Assembly (NCBI GenBank): GCA_026126105.1
Contig: JAHCJV010000042.1
Coordinates: forward strand, 1-48,573
Direction of reading: 5' to 3'
DNA length: 48,573 bases
Source of the DNA: Enhydrobacter sp.
GTDB taxonomy: Bacteria > Pseudomonadota > Alphaproteobacteria > Reyranellales > Reyranellaceae
The notes under the pieces were generated by a model. It saw only the letters and a program-made list of their open reading frames with translations. It made no database searches and was not told the DNA's origin. The position numbers and the translations under genes were made by a program. Shown piece after piece: positions 7,336 to 17,544 of this stretch; position 1 is the first letter of the stretch, and every line of letters begins with the position of its first letter.

Positions 7336-7943
7336 ACATCGTCCTGATCGGCGCCACCGGCGCGATCGGCAGCCGCATCCTCGACGAGGCCCTGCGCCGC
7401 GGCCATGCGGTGTCCGCCGTCACGCGCGATCCGCGCAAGCTCGATCCTCGCCCGGGCATGACCATCCGGGCCGGCAGCACCAGCGACGGCCCCGGGCTCA
7501 TGCAGGTGGTTAAGGGCCATGATGTGGCCGTCGTCTCGGTGAAGTGGAACGAGAACGACATCACCCGCGTCATCGACGTCATCCGCAAGGCGGGCGTAAA
7601 GCGCTGCCTGTTCGTGATCGGTGCCGGCAGCCTGCTGCGCAAGGACGGCCGCACCCACCTCGAACACATGGCCGACAAGGGCATCCAGCCGCCGACCTCG
7701 AAGCCCGCCTCGCTCGCCTACGAGGAAATCAAGAAAGTGACCGACCTCGACTGGACCGCGATCTCGCCCGCCGCCTCGATCCAGCCCGGCAGGCGCACGG
7801 GCAAGTTCCGCCTCGGCCTGGACAAGCTCATCGAGGACAAGGAAGGCCAGAGCCTGATCAGCCGCGAGGATTTCGCCGTGGCCATCCTCGACGAGCTCGA
7901 GAAGGGCAAGCACATCCGCAAGAGATTCACGGCGGCGTATTGA
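7332..7943 (+). CDS. NAD(P)H-binding protein, YwnB/COG2910-like atypical SDR
   Basis: This 203-residue Rossmann protein begins MNIVLIGATGAIGSRILDEA with the G-A-T-G-x-x-G dinucleotide motif at residues 7-13. The pattern AVTRDPRKL, then DVAVVSVKW, then a late ISPAASIQPGRRTG, is that of COG2910-type NAD(P)-dependent epimerase-like proteins. These lack the classical SDR catalytic Tyr-x-x-x-Lys. Such proteins act as flavin/quinone-type reductases or redox sensors. It is translationally coupled to the preceding hydrolase by an ATGA overlap, so the two probably work on one pathway. Confidence 0.8.
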   Translation: MNIVLIGATGAIGSRILDEALRRGHAVSAVTRDPRKLDPRPGMTIRAGSTSDGPGLMQVVKGHDVAVVSVKWNENDITRVIDVIRKAGVKRCLFVIGAGSLLRKDGRTHLEHMADKGIQPPTSKPASLAYEEIKKVTDLDWTAISPAASIQPGRRTGKFRLGLDKLIEDKEGQSLISREDFAVAILDELEKGKHIRKRFTAAY

Positions 7944-8034
7944 GAATTACCGGTGGTTTCGCGAGATTCACCCACCGCTGCCACCGATGCGATGTCGACG
8001 ATACCGCCGCCGTTGCTTTCCGTGAATGCACCGC

Positions 8035-9012
8035 TCACGCGGCGGCGCGCATCTCGGCAATGCCGCGAGCCCAGGTCGTGACGGGCGTGTAGCCCAGCTC
8101 TTCGCGCGCACGCCGGTCGGAGATCGTGAAGTCGTAGCCCACCAGACGAAGCATCTGCCGCGTCAACGGCGGTTCGCCCGACCTCCCCAGAATGCGCCAC
8201 GCACGCTCCATAGTGGCCGCCATGAACCATGCGACGCCGAGCGAGGCGCTCTTCGCCTCGATCTCGACACCCCGGGTCGAGAGCAGTTGCGTGAGCACCG
8301 AGCGCATCGACTGGTTCTCTCCGTCGCTGACGAAATAGGCGCGGCCGCCCGGTGACTTTTCAGCGGCGAGGATCGCGCAGGCGCAGACATTGTCGACATG
8401 GGCCGTCGACATCAGTTGGTTGCCGCCGGCCGGCCACGCGAAACGGCCAGCCTTCACATTGGCAACGACATTGTCGAGCATGTGCATGCCGCGGCCCCAG
8501 ATCATCGGCGGCGCCACCACAGCCGTCCGAAGACCGGCTGTCCCATTGGCCTCGAGCACCAGCTGCTGGGCGCGCGCCTTCGACGCGAGGTATGGCGCCC
8601 AGACGGGGTAAGCCAGAGACGCGTCTTCGGTGACATCCTTCATGGGCTTGCCGCCGCCCATCACGACGCCGGCGGCGCTGATATACACGAAGCGGGCTAC
8701 GTTCTCGGCTCGAGCGGCCGCCAGCATGTTGCGGGTGCCCTCGACATTTGCCCGCTCGAAGGCGGCCGGTGGCGCCCACATGGTGAACAGGGCGGCCGCA
8801 TGGAAAACGGTGTCGGCGCCGACCATGCCCCGACGCAGGGCGGCCAGGTCGCCCAGGTCGCCGGCGACCGGCTCGACACCCATCGCCTCGAGCCTGGGCG
8901 CGTCCGCTGGCGAGCGATGCAGCGCCCGAACGACCCAGCCCCTGTGCACCAGATCTTCCGCCAATCGGCGGCCGAGAAGACCGGTCGCGCCCGTCACGAA
9001 TGCAATCGCCAT
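8035..9012 (-). CDS. NAD-dependent epimerase/dehydratase (extended SDR)
   Basis: This 325-residue protein opens with FVTGATGLLGRRLAEDLVHR (Rossmann GxxGxxG), has the DLGD acidic loop, a HAAAL motif near residue 71, the Ser of VYISAAG, and an active-site YLASK (Tyr-x-x-x-Lys). All are hallmarks of extended short-chain dehydrogenases such as dihydroflavonol-reductase-like and sterol-dehydrogenase-like enzymes. The reaction is NAD(P)-dependent oxidation/reduction or epimerisation of an unknown substrate. It is transcribed divergently from the TetR gene at 9117 across a 104-bp AT-rich spacer with inverted repeats, which suggests that regulator controls it. Confidence 0.85.
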   Translation of the reverse strand: MAIAFVTGATGLLGRRLAEDLVHRGWVVRALHRSPADAPRLEAMGVEPVAGDLGDLAALRRGMVGADTVFHAAALFTMWAPPAAFERANVEGTRNMLAAARAENVARFVYISAAGVVMGGGKPMKDVTEDASLAYPVWAPYLASKARAQQLVLEANGTAGLRTAVVAPPMIWGRGMHMLDNVVANVKAGRFAWPAGGNQLMSTAHVDNVCACAILAAEKSPGGRAYFVSDGENQSMRSVLTQLLSTRGVEIEAKSASLGVAWFMAATMERAWRILGRSGEPPLTRQMLRLVGYDFTISDRRAREELGYTPVTTWARGIAEMRAAA

Positions 9013-9055
9013 ATCGACCTCCCTGCGAGTCTGGAGGGAGATATCACGGGGAATT

Positions 9056-9094
9056 ACAAATTACAATCTATGAAATCTGTAACTTCCAATTTGT
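9056..9094. promoter_or_regulatory. Candidate TetR operator: nested inverted repeats
   Basis: ACAAATT (9056-9062) is mirrored by AATTTGT (9088-9094), and inside it TTACA (9061-9065) is mirrored by TGTAA (9078-9082). The stretch is strikingly AT-rich and lies exactly between the divergent SDR and TetR genes. This is the usual arrangement for an autoregulated TetR repressor that also controls its neighbour. Confidence 0.5.
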
Positions 9095-9116
9095 TAGAAG
9101 GTACCTCTTCGTGCAT

Positions 9117-9827
9117 ATGTCCGGCATGCGAGGGTCACCTTCCAAGCCGCTCACCGCTTCCACTGTCCTGGAGACCGCCAAGGCGCACGTGCGCAGGTTC
9201 GGTGAAGCGAAGACCAATGTGGTCGACGTTGCGCGGGCGATGGGTGTCAGCCACGCGGCCCTGTACCGGTTCTATCCGTCCAGGAGCGCGATCATGGACG
9301 CCATCGTCGAGGAAGCGATGAACGACGAGGCCAGGTTGGCAGCCGAGCATGTCGAGACGGACGGCCCCGCTGCAGAAAAGCTGGCTGCACTGCTGCTCGA
9401 TCTGCACCGCCGCAAGCGCGAGCGGTTCCTCGGAGACCGTGAAATCCACGACCTCTACAGGCGCATTGTCGTCGAGCGCCCCGACATGATCGCGGCCTAT
9501 TCTGAACGTATCACGTCATTGGTCGCGCGACTGATCGACAAGGCGGTTTCGAAGGGGGAGTGGAAGGTCGACGATACAGGCGTGGCGGCCGGCGTCGTCC
9601 GTGACGCGGCGACGACCTACGTCCATCCCGCTTTCGTTGCGCAACTCGTCACCGCAGGCGCGCCGGTCGAGACCATGCTGCGGGCCACCGTCAGCACGCT
9701 CGCCCGCGCTTTCGAAGCGGGCGTACGGTACAAGAGCCCGGCGGCAGACGGCCAGACCCGCCAGCTGCGCGCACGAGGCCGAGCAGCCGCAACGCAGTCG
9801 GCGCGAGCGAGCGCCAAACAGGAATGA
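9117..9827 (+). CDS. TetR-family transcriptional regulator
   Basis: The protein is about 236 residues. Its N-terminal domain carries the TetR helix-turn-helix: TNVVDVARAMGVSHAALYRF followed by YPSRSAIMDAIVEE, at residues about 35-70. The C-terminal ligand-binding half resembles TetR_C groups seen next to oxidoreductases (RERFLGDREIHDLYRRIVVE). The C-terminal tail (about residues 205-236) is Ala/Arg/Gln-rich and probably disordered. ATG at 9117 is preferred; GTG at 9111 has better spacing to an upstream AAGG, and an in-frame frame from 9000 overlaps the operator region. It likely represses the divergent SDR gene. Confidence 0.8.
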   Translation: MSGMRGSPSKPLTASTVLETAKAHVRRFGEAKTNVVDVARAMGVSHAALYRFYPSRSAIMDAIVEEAMNDEARLAAEHVETDGPAAEKLAALLLDLHRRKRERFLGDREIHDLYRRIVVERPDMIAAYSERITSLVARLIDKAVSKGEWKVDDTGVAAGVVRDAATTYVHPAFVAQLVTAGAPVETMLRATVSTLARAFEAGVRYKSPAADGQTRQLRARGRAAATQSARASAKQE

Positions 9828-9962
9828 GCCGACGCAATCTGGTCTCACTACCCGGGGCCGAAATCCCCGGAGGCGGGGGAATTGACGCAGATCAAACGGA
9901 GGTAGCGGCTCGCAGCGTAGGTTCGATTCACTGCCCGCCCGCCGGACTTGTGAGTTCCCGCC

Positions 9963-10382
9963 ATGAGACAGCTCCGCGATATCGTCTTCGACCAGAAGCC
10001 GTTGATCCTGCCGCCGACTGCCACCGTAAAGGAGGCGTGCCAGGCGATGCGCGACCGTCGCGCCGGGTCGGTTCTCGTTGCCGAAGCTGACGGAACTCTC
10101 GTGGGAATATTTACGGGTCGCGACGCCGTCTGTCGGGTGCTGGCAGTCGGGGCCGACGCCACGGCGACCAGGCTGCGCGATGTCATGACCGCGAATCCGG
10201 CGACCCTCTCCCCGGGCGAAACCGCGATCGATGCGCTCCGGTTGATGTGGGACAAGGGCTTCCGGCACGTACCGCTGCTCAAGGCAGGCAAGATCGTCGG
10301 TGTCGTATCACGAGGCGATTTCCAGGGATTCGAGCACAGTCGCCACGAGCAAGAGCGAGAGCTTTGGGAGCACATGCGCTGA
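9963..10382 (+). CDS. CBS-domain protein
   Basis: This 139-residue protein consists of two tandem CBS motifs. The first covers about residues 10-65 (LPPTATVKEACQAMRDRRAG, then VGIFTGRDAV). The second covers about 72-128 (MTANPATLSPGETAIDALRL, then RHVPLLKAGKIVGVVSRGD). The pair forms a Bateman module that binds adenine nucleotides such as AMP, ATP or SAM and senses energy state. No catalytic or DNA-binding domain is attached. It is a single gene 135 bp after the TetR gene; its partner is not evident from context. Confidence 0.85.
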   Translation: MRQLRDIVFDQKPLILPPTATVKEACQAMRDRRAGSVLVAEADGTLVGIFTGRDAVCRVLAVGADATATRLRDVMTANPATLSPGETAIDALRLMWDKGFRHVPLLKAGKIVGVVSRGDFQGFEHSRHEQERELWEHMR

Positions 10383-10566
10383 TCCCGCTTCCGTAGCTGG
10401 CGCGGGCGGACGCAGCTGCCCGAGCGCGCTGTCTCCTGCTGTCATTGTTCCGCGATTGCAATACCCCCTCCGCAGTGATGGTCTCCTCTCGACCGCGGCC
10501 GCTCTTCGTCGGGTGCGAAGGATCGGCGTTGCGGGACTTGAAAATCGCGTCGCCGTGCCTCATTAG

Positions 10567-10583
10567 TTTGGAACCACTCTAAA
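10567..10583. promoter_or_regulatory. Fur/Irr-type (ICE-like) palindrome before katG
   Basis: On the minus strand this reads TTTAGAGTGGTTCCAAA, which matches 13 of 17 positions of the TTTAGAATAATTCTAAA form of the iron-control element bound by Irr in rhizobia and relatives. It ends 18 bases before the katG ATG, so a bound Fur-family protein would block transcription or initiation. The rest of the 219-bp spacer 10383-10601 shows no gene. Confidence 0.45.
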
Positions 10584-10601
10584 CTGAGACCGGAGCGACC
10601 C

Positions 10602-12776
<2,175 letters not shown>

Positions 12777-12830
12777 TTGGGGTGCTGGAGGCGTGTCACT
12801 GAGTGACGCGCCTCACCCTATGCCATTCTT

Positions 12831-12859
12831 TGTCATCCTGAGCGTAGCGAAGGATGACA
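12831..12859. repeat. REP-like palindromic intergenic repeat
   Basis: TGTCATCCT and AGGATGACA form perfect 9-base arms around GAGCGTAGCGA. This is the common bacterial TCATCCTGAGCG-AGCGAAGGATGA extragenic repeat. It lies between the convergent katG and Bug-receptor genes, where it may also serve as a transcription barrier. Confidence 0.75.
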
Positions 12860-12881
12860 GAGGGAAACCGCGCCAAGACGA

Positions 12882-13838
12882 TCAATCCGCCTTCAGCCCG
12901 GCGGCCTTGATCAGAGGGCCCCACTTGGCGCGCTCCTGCTTCTCGAACGCCGCGAGCTGCTCGGGCGTGCCGCTTACCGGCTCGAAGCCGAGCTGCAGCA
13001 GGCGCTGGCGGATCTCGGGCATGGCAAGGATCTTCGCCACCTCGGCGTTCAGCCGGTCGACGATGTCCTTCGGCGTGCCGCGCGGCACGTACATCGCGTT
13101 CCAGGCCGTGACCTCGAAGCCGGCGATGCCCTGCTCCGCCACCGATTTTACGCCGGGCAGCAGCTCGCTCGACTTGAGAGTGGTGATCGCCAGCGCCTTC
13201 AGCTTGCCGGACTGGACATGGCCGCGCGAAGCGGTCGCGGTATCGATGATCAGCGGCACCTGCCCGCCCATCGTCTCGGTCATCGCCGTCGCCGAGGCCT
13301 TGTACGGCACGCCGAACAGCGGCGCGCCGGCGCGCTGCCTGAACAGCTCGTAGACGATGCGCGCCGTCGTGCTGGGCAGCGCGATGTTGATCTTGTCGGG
13401 CTGCGCCTTGGCGGCAGCGATCAGCTCGGGGATCGTATTGGCCGCAAACGCGGGATTGGCCGAGATCACCATCGGCAGCATGCCGACCAGGATGACCGGC
13501 GCGAAGTCCTTCTCCGACTCGTAGCCGGTCGAGGCATACAGGAACTCGTTCATGGTCTGGGTCGCCACCGTGCCCATCAGCAGCGTGTAGCCGTCGGCGG
13601 GCGACCGGGCAGCGGCCTCGGTGCCGATATTGCCGCCGGCGCCCGGCTTGTTGTCGACGAAGATCTGCTGGCCCAGCGCCTTGCCGAGAGGCTCCGCGAT
13701 CAGGCGGGCCGCGACATCGGTGCCCTGCCCGGCCTGGTACGGCACGATCAGGCGGACCGGCTTGGCGGGATAGGTCTGCGCCGCGGCGGGCAGAGCGGCC
13801 AGCGCCGCGGCGAGGCACAACAGGATTCTACGCTTCAT
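12882..13838 (-). CDS. Bug/TctC-type tripartite tricarboxylate transporter receptor
   Basis: This 318-residue periplasmic solute-binding protein has a Sec signal peptide (MKRRILLCLAAALAALPAAA, cleaved before QTYPAKPV). The family signatures are PVRLIVPYQAGQGTDVAARL, FVDNKPGAGGNIGTEAAA, SPADGYTLLMG and SELLPGVKSVAEQGI. The start at 13838 is chosen for the signal peptide and AGGGAGGG upstream; a longer in-frame reading from 14054 is not supported. Bug proteins bind carboxylates or amino acids for TctAB permeases, none of which is in this window. It is an isolated gene, so the ligand is unknown. The 212-bp space 13839-14050 upstream holds no gene. Confidence 0.92.
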   Translation of the reverse strand: MKRRILLCLAAALAALPAAAQTYPAKPVRLIVPYQAGQGTDVAARLIAEPLGKALGQQIFVDNKPGAGGNIGTEAAARSPADGYTLLMGTVATQTMNEFLYASTGYESEKDFAPVILVGMLPMVISANPAFAANTIPELIAAAKAQPDKINIALPSTTARIVYELFRQRAGAPLFGVPYKASATAMTETMGGQVPLIIDTATASRGHVQSGKLKALAITTLKSSELLPGVKSVAEQGIAGFEVTAWNAMYVPRGTPKDIVDRLNAEVAKILAMPEIRQRLLQLGFEPVSGTPEQLAAFEKQERAKWGPLIKAAGLKAD

Positions 13839-14050
13839 CGTTTTCCCTCCCTTTATTCTCAACCGGCGAGATTTCCCCGGCATGTTGATCGATCCTGGGG
13901 AAGCGGCAACTCCTGTCTGCCGGGCGTTTCGCTGAGCTTCACGGCAACGTTCCCGGCCAAGGCGACGGGATTCGTCTCGGTCGACAAGAGGCGCTCGCTG
14001 GCGCAGTGCTGGCCGGGATCTGGCGAAGGACGCCGTAGCGGCCTTCCGGC

Positions 14051-14473
14051 TCAATGCTCGAGGTCGAGCGTCTCGGGCGCCGGCGCCGACTTGAGGTTCA
14101 TGCGGCCGTCGTAGATGGGTCGGCCGCCGGTCGTCGGGCCGGGATACTGCACGAACAGCACGGTGCCGCCCGTCTCGGTCCTCATCTCGTTCTCGAAATG
14201 CGGGTCTTCCATGTAGACGATGGTGCCGGGACCGTACGTCTTCTCGCCCATCCGGAACTCGCCCTCGATGACGTACCAGATCTGCGCGAAGTCGTGCTTG
14301 TGCATCGGGAAGCCCGCGCCCGGCTCGTAGCGCAGGAAGCCGACATTCGGCGTCGTCGGACGCTCGGGCGTCGGATGGAACAGGAACTTGGTCACGTTCC
14401 TGAACCGCCCCATCTCCCAGTCCATCTCGTCGGGATGCTTGAACTCCGGCGCGTTGTGCATCGTATCGGCCAT
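14051..14473 (-). CDS. Cupin-domain protein (paralogue of the next upstream gene)
   Basis: This 140-residue single-domain cupin has the metal-site motif GFPMHKHDFAQIWYVIEGEF at about residues 53-72 and a second half with HFENEMRTETGGTVLFVQYP. The same landmarks (FHP-PERPT-PN, ETGG--L-VQYPGPTTG-RPIY) occur in the upstream cupin at 14491-14976, so the two arose by tandem duplication. Cupins of this size act as dioxygenases, isomerases or ligand-binding proteins. It is the last gene of an XRE-cupin operon, 17 bp after its paralogue, with a GAGGAGGG ribosome site. Confidence 0.8.
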   Translation of the reverse strand: MADTMHNAPEFKHPDEMDWEMGRFRNVTKFLFHPTPERPTTPNVGFLRYEPGAGFPMHKHDFAQIWYVIEGEFRMGEKTYGPGTIVYMEDPHFENEMRTETGGTVLFVQYPGPTTGGRPIYDGRMNLKSAPAPETLDLEH

Positions 14474-14490
14474 GAACGTTCCCTCCTCGG

Positions 14491-14976
14491 CTAGAGATCG
14501 ACGCGCTCGGCGTCGACGGAGCGGCGCGACGTCATGTTGAAGCGGCCGGCATAGATCGGCCTCTCGCCCGTCGTCGGGCCAGGATACTGCACGATCAGGA
14601 TCTCGCCGCCCGTCTCGGTATGGAATTCGCCCTCGAAGTGCGGATCGGGATGATAGAGCATCGCGCCGGGCGTACACAGCGTGCCGCCGATCCGGAACTC
14701 GCCTTTGAGCACGTACCAGACCTGTGCGAAGCCGTGATAATGCTCGGGGTGGAAGGCGCCGGGCTCGAGCCGCAGGATGCCGGCATTGGGCTCGGTGGGC
14801 CGCTCGGGACGCGGATGAAACAGCATCTTGCCGGTCTCGCCCGGCCAGCGAATCGTTTCCCACGCGACATCGTCCATGTGGCGAATGTCGTACGGCTGAT
14901 GGTCGCGCCGCGACGCTTCGCGGCCGGTCGTCAGCCCGGCATTGGCCGCAGCCGTGTCGGGAATATCCTTGCTCAT
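14491..14976 (-). CDS. Cupin-domain protein
   Basis: This 161-residue cupin starts MSKDIPDTAAANAGL. The start at 14976 is set by AAGGAGG and by an ATGA overlap with the upstream XRE-cupin regulator; the reading from 15009 lies inside that gene. The metal-binding motif is HPEHYHGFAQVWYVLKGEFR, and the second motif is HFEGEFHTETGGEILIVQYP. It differs from its paralogue by an N-terminal extension of about 20 residues (to DIRHMDD). The substrate is unknown. Two cupin enzymes with a cupin-type sensor upstream suggest a small inducible carboxylate or aromatic pathway. Confidence 0.8.
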   Translation of the reverse strand: MSKDIPDTAAANAGLTTGREASRRDHQPYDIRHMDDVAWETIRWPGETGKMLFHPRPERPTEPNAGILRLEPGAFHPEHYHGFAQVWYVLKGEFRIGGTLCTPGAMLYHPDPHFEGEFHTETGGEILIVQYPGPTTGERPIYAGRFNMTSRRSVDAERVDL

Positions 14977-15602
14977 GGTTGGACCTCCTTCAGTTTCGAA
15001 AGATGCCACCAGTCCGGCGCCTCCGACGCCTCGGCCGGCCTGGCGACGGCCATCAGGACATGGGCCTTGGTTCGTCCGGCATTCTCGGCACGGTGCGGTA
15101 TCTGCGAATCGATGAAGATGCCGTCGCCGGCCTTCAGCCGGTATTGCACATCACCGACATGGAACACGATTTCGCCCGAGAGCACGTAGCAGTGCTCCTG
15201 CCCGGGATGCGACACCATTGCGGCCATGCCCTTCTCGCGCGGGAAGACGAGCCGGAAGACTTCCATCCGGTCGAGCGGCGCGCCGCCGCCGAGGTGCTGC
15301 CAGGAGTAGCCGCTTGCGGCCACCTCGGAGAGCGTGCCGCCATCGGCGCGATGGACGGCGACCCGGGTGCGGGCAGGCGCGCCGTCGGCGGCGAACAGCT
15401 CGTGCAGCCCGAGCCCGAGCACCTCGGTGAGCTGGATCAGGTTGGCGATCGACGCCGCGGTCTGGCCGCGCTCGAGCTTGGACAGGAAACCCTCGGAGAC
15501 GCCGGCCCTCGCCGCGGTCTCGGCCAGGGTGAGGCCCGCGCCCTGTCGCGCGGCGCGCAGGCGTCGGCCGATGTCGCGGGTGGTCTCGGCAACCTTGTCC
15601 AT
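14973..15602 (-). CDS. XRE-family regulator with C-terminal cupin sensor
   Basis: This 209-residue protein has an N-terminal helix-turn-helix of the XRE/HipB type at about residues 10-65 (LTLAETAARAGVSEGFLSKL, then ERGQTAASIANLIQL). A C-terminal cupin follows at about 115-195 (HPGQEHCYVLSGEIVFHVGD, then DGIFIDSQIPHRAEN). This MerR/PuuR-like layout binds small metabolites in the cupin and represses nearby genes. It heads an operon with two cupin enzymes (ATGA overlap). A perfect 16-bp palindrome lies 43 bp upstream of its ATG, the likely operator. Confidence 0.9.
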   Translation of the reverse strand: MDKVAETTRDIGRRLRAARQGAGLTLAETAARAGVSEGFLSKLERGQTAASIANLIQLTEVLGLGLHELFAADGAPARTRVAVHRADGGTLSEVAASGYSWQHLGGGAPLDRMEVFRLVFPREKGMAAMVSHPGQEHCYVLSGEIVFHVGDVQYRLKAGDGIFIDSQIPHRAENAGRTKAHVLMAVARPAEASEAPDWWHLSKLKEVQP

Positions 15603-15644
15603 GGCGCTCCTGTCACCGGGAACCTAGACGATTCTTTCTTGTGA

Positions 15645-15660
15645 GGAAAGTCATCTTTCC
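15645..15660. promoter_or_regulatory. Palindrome GGAAAGTCATCTTTCC, candidate XRE operator
   Basis: Six-base perfect arms surround a 4-base centre in the 67-bp gap between the BacA-like ABC gene and the XRE-cupin regulator. The position upstream of the regulator fits an autoregulatory operator. Confidence 0.5.
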
Positions 15661-15669
15661 CTGGAGGCA

Positions 15670-17391
15670 CTACGCGAGAGGCACTTCGACCAGCCTGCCG
15701 ACTTCGCCCGGCCGGCGTTGCAGCTCGAGCCGGTGCTCATGCCATTGCCGCAGGGTCGGGCGATGTCCGATCGAAACCATCGTCGTGCCGGGCAGCCGTT
15801 CCTTCAGCGCGCCGTAGATGGCGGCCTCCGCCGGCTCGTCGAGAGACGCCGTCGCCTCGTCCATGAACAGCCAGTCGGGCTTGAAGACCAGCGCCCGCGC
15901 TGCGGCGAGGCGCTGCTGCTCTCCGCCGGAGAGCGTGTTGCTCCAGTGCGCCTCCTCGTCGAGCCGGCCGGCGAGGTGGCCGAGCTGAGCGGCCTGCAGC
16001 GCCGCGACGATCTCGGCATCGCCCGCCGTAGACTGCTCGTCGGGATACTTCACCGCGTCGCGCAAGGTGCCGATCGGGATGTAGGGCTTCTGCGGCAGGA
16101 ACAGCACGCGCGCGCCTGCCGGGATGGTGACGCGGCCATGGCCGAATGGCCAGATCCCGGCCAGCGCGCGGAACAGCGTGCTCTTGCCCGAGCCGCTGGC
16201 GCCGGTGATCAGGGTCGACCTGCCCTTGGGCAGATCGATGCGCGCATCCCGCAGCAGCGCCTGCCCGTTCGGCAGCGCCAGGGTAAGGTCCTCCGCCTCG
16301 ACATCCTGCCGGCCGGCCTGGGGCGCGACGTCGAGCGCGGTTGCGGGCCTCTGGTCGGTCGCTGCCTGCAGGCCCTTGAGGCGATCCATCACCGCGCGCA
16401 GCTCGGCGAGCGAGGTGTAGTTGTCGATGAAGAACGACAAGGAGGTCTGCACCTGGCCAAAGGCGGAGGCCGTCTGCGTCATGATCCCGAAGGTGATGGC
16501 GCCGGCGAAGAAGCGCGGTGCCGTGACGACGTAGGGGAATATGATCGCAAGCTGCGCGTAGCCCGACTGGTAGAAGGCGAGCTGGGCCTGGGTGAGCAGC
16601 ACGCGCCAGCCATTGGCGAAGATGTCGGCAAACCGCAGGTTGAGCAGGTCGGCCTCGCGTTGCTCGCCGCTGTAAAGGGCGATGCCCTCCGCGTTCTCGC
16701 GCACCCTCACCAGGGCAAAACGGAAGTTCGCCTCGTAGCGCTGCTTCCTGAAATTGAGGTCGATCAGGCGCCGGCCCACCAGATTGGCGAGGATCGTGCC
16801 GACGAAGGCATAGATCAATGCGACCCAGGCCATGTAGCCGGGAATGGTGGCGTCGATCCCGATGAACGAAAGCGACAGCGGACCGGAGAGTTGCCACAGG
16901 ATGAACAGGAACGAGCCCAGCGTCGCCACGGCACCGAGCAGGCCTAGCAGGAGCTGCATGGTGTACTCGCCCAGGTACCGCAGGTCCTCGGCGATGCGCT
17001 GGTCGGCGTTGTCGATGCTGCGCGTCAGCTCGATGCGATAGTAGCCCCGGGAGTCGAGCCAGTGCGCGAGATATGTCCTGGTCAACCAGCGTCGCCAGCG
17101 CAGCAGGAGATACGGGCTGACCACCGCGCGGGCGACGAAATTCAGGATGAAGAAGGCGGCAAGCCACGAGAAGGTGACGATCTCCATCCAGAAGACCGCT
17201 TCGTTCTTGTTCTCGATGCTGTCGTAGAAGCGGCGATTCCACTCGTTGAACAGCACTTCCAGGCCCACGCCGGTGAAGGTGAGCGCGATCGCGCCGACCA
17301 GCAGCGGTACCGCATAGCGCCAGTCCTCCGACCTGAAATACGGGATGACGAGCCGCCACCAGTCGACGAGGAACGAGCCAACCTTGCGCAT
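15670..17391 (-). CDS. BacA/SbmA-like ABC transporter, fused permease and ATPase
   Basis: This 573-residue half-transporter has an N-terminal SbmA/BacA-type membrane domain (about residues 1-330, with five to six hydrophobic segments and the conserved EWNRRFYDSIENKN and LTRSIDNADQRIAEDL). A C-terminal ABC ATPase follows: Walker A GASGSGKST, signature LSGGEQQRLAAARAL, Walker B WLFMDEATASLDEP. This fused form is the YddA/BclA type. It would act as a homodimer in the inner membrane, moving peptides or very-long-chain fatty-acid derivatives; BacA/BclA relatives confer tolerance of antimicrobial peptides in rhizobia. It has its own transcript and is followed by the XRE operon on the same strand. 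Confidence 0.9.
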   Translation of the reverse strand: MRKVGSFLVDWWRLVIPYFRSEDWRYAVPLLVGAIALTFTGVGLEVLFNEWNRRFYDSIENKNEAVFWMEIVTFSWLAAFFILNFVARAVVSPYLLLRWRRWLTRTYLAHWLDSRGYYRIELTRSIDNADQRIAEDLRYLGEYTMQLLLGLLGAVATLGSFLFILWQLSGPLSLSFIGIDATIPGYMAWVALIYAFVGTILANLVGRRLIDLNFRKQRYEANFRFALVRVRENAEGIALYSGEQREADLLNLRFADIFANGWRVLLTQAQLAFYQSGYAQLAIIFPYVVTAPRFFAGAITFGIMTQTASAFGQVQTSLSFFIDNYTSLAELRAVMDRLKGLQAATDQRPATALDVAPQAGRQDVEAEDLTLALPNGQALLRDARIDLPKGRSTLITGASGSGKSTLFRALAGIWPFGHGRVTIPAGARVLFLPQKPYIPIGTLRDAVKYPDEQSTAGDAEIVAALQAAQLGHLAGRLDEEAHWSNTLSGGEQQRLAAARALVFKPDWLFMDEATASLDEPAEAAIYGALKERLPGTTMVSIGHRPTLRQWHEHRLELQRRPGEVGRLVEVPLA

Positions 17392-17544
17392 GCGGGGGAG
17401 ATCCTTTCGGCCCGCACATTATCCTTGCACGGGCCTTGTACGACGGAGCGGACGACGGTTTCGTCCTGCGCCATGGCGACGCGTCCCTCGTGGCCCTTCA
17501 TCTTCCAATGACAGGCGCGCCAACCGGGTCTATAGCGCCGCGCG

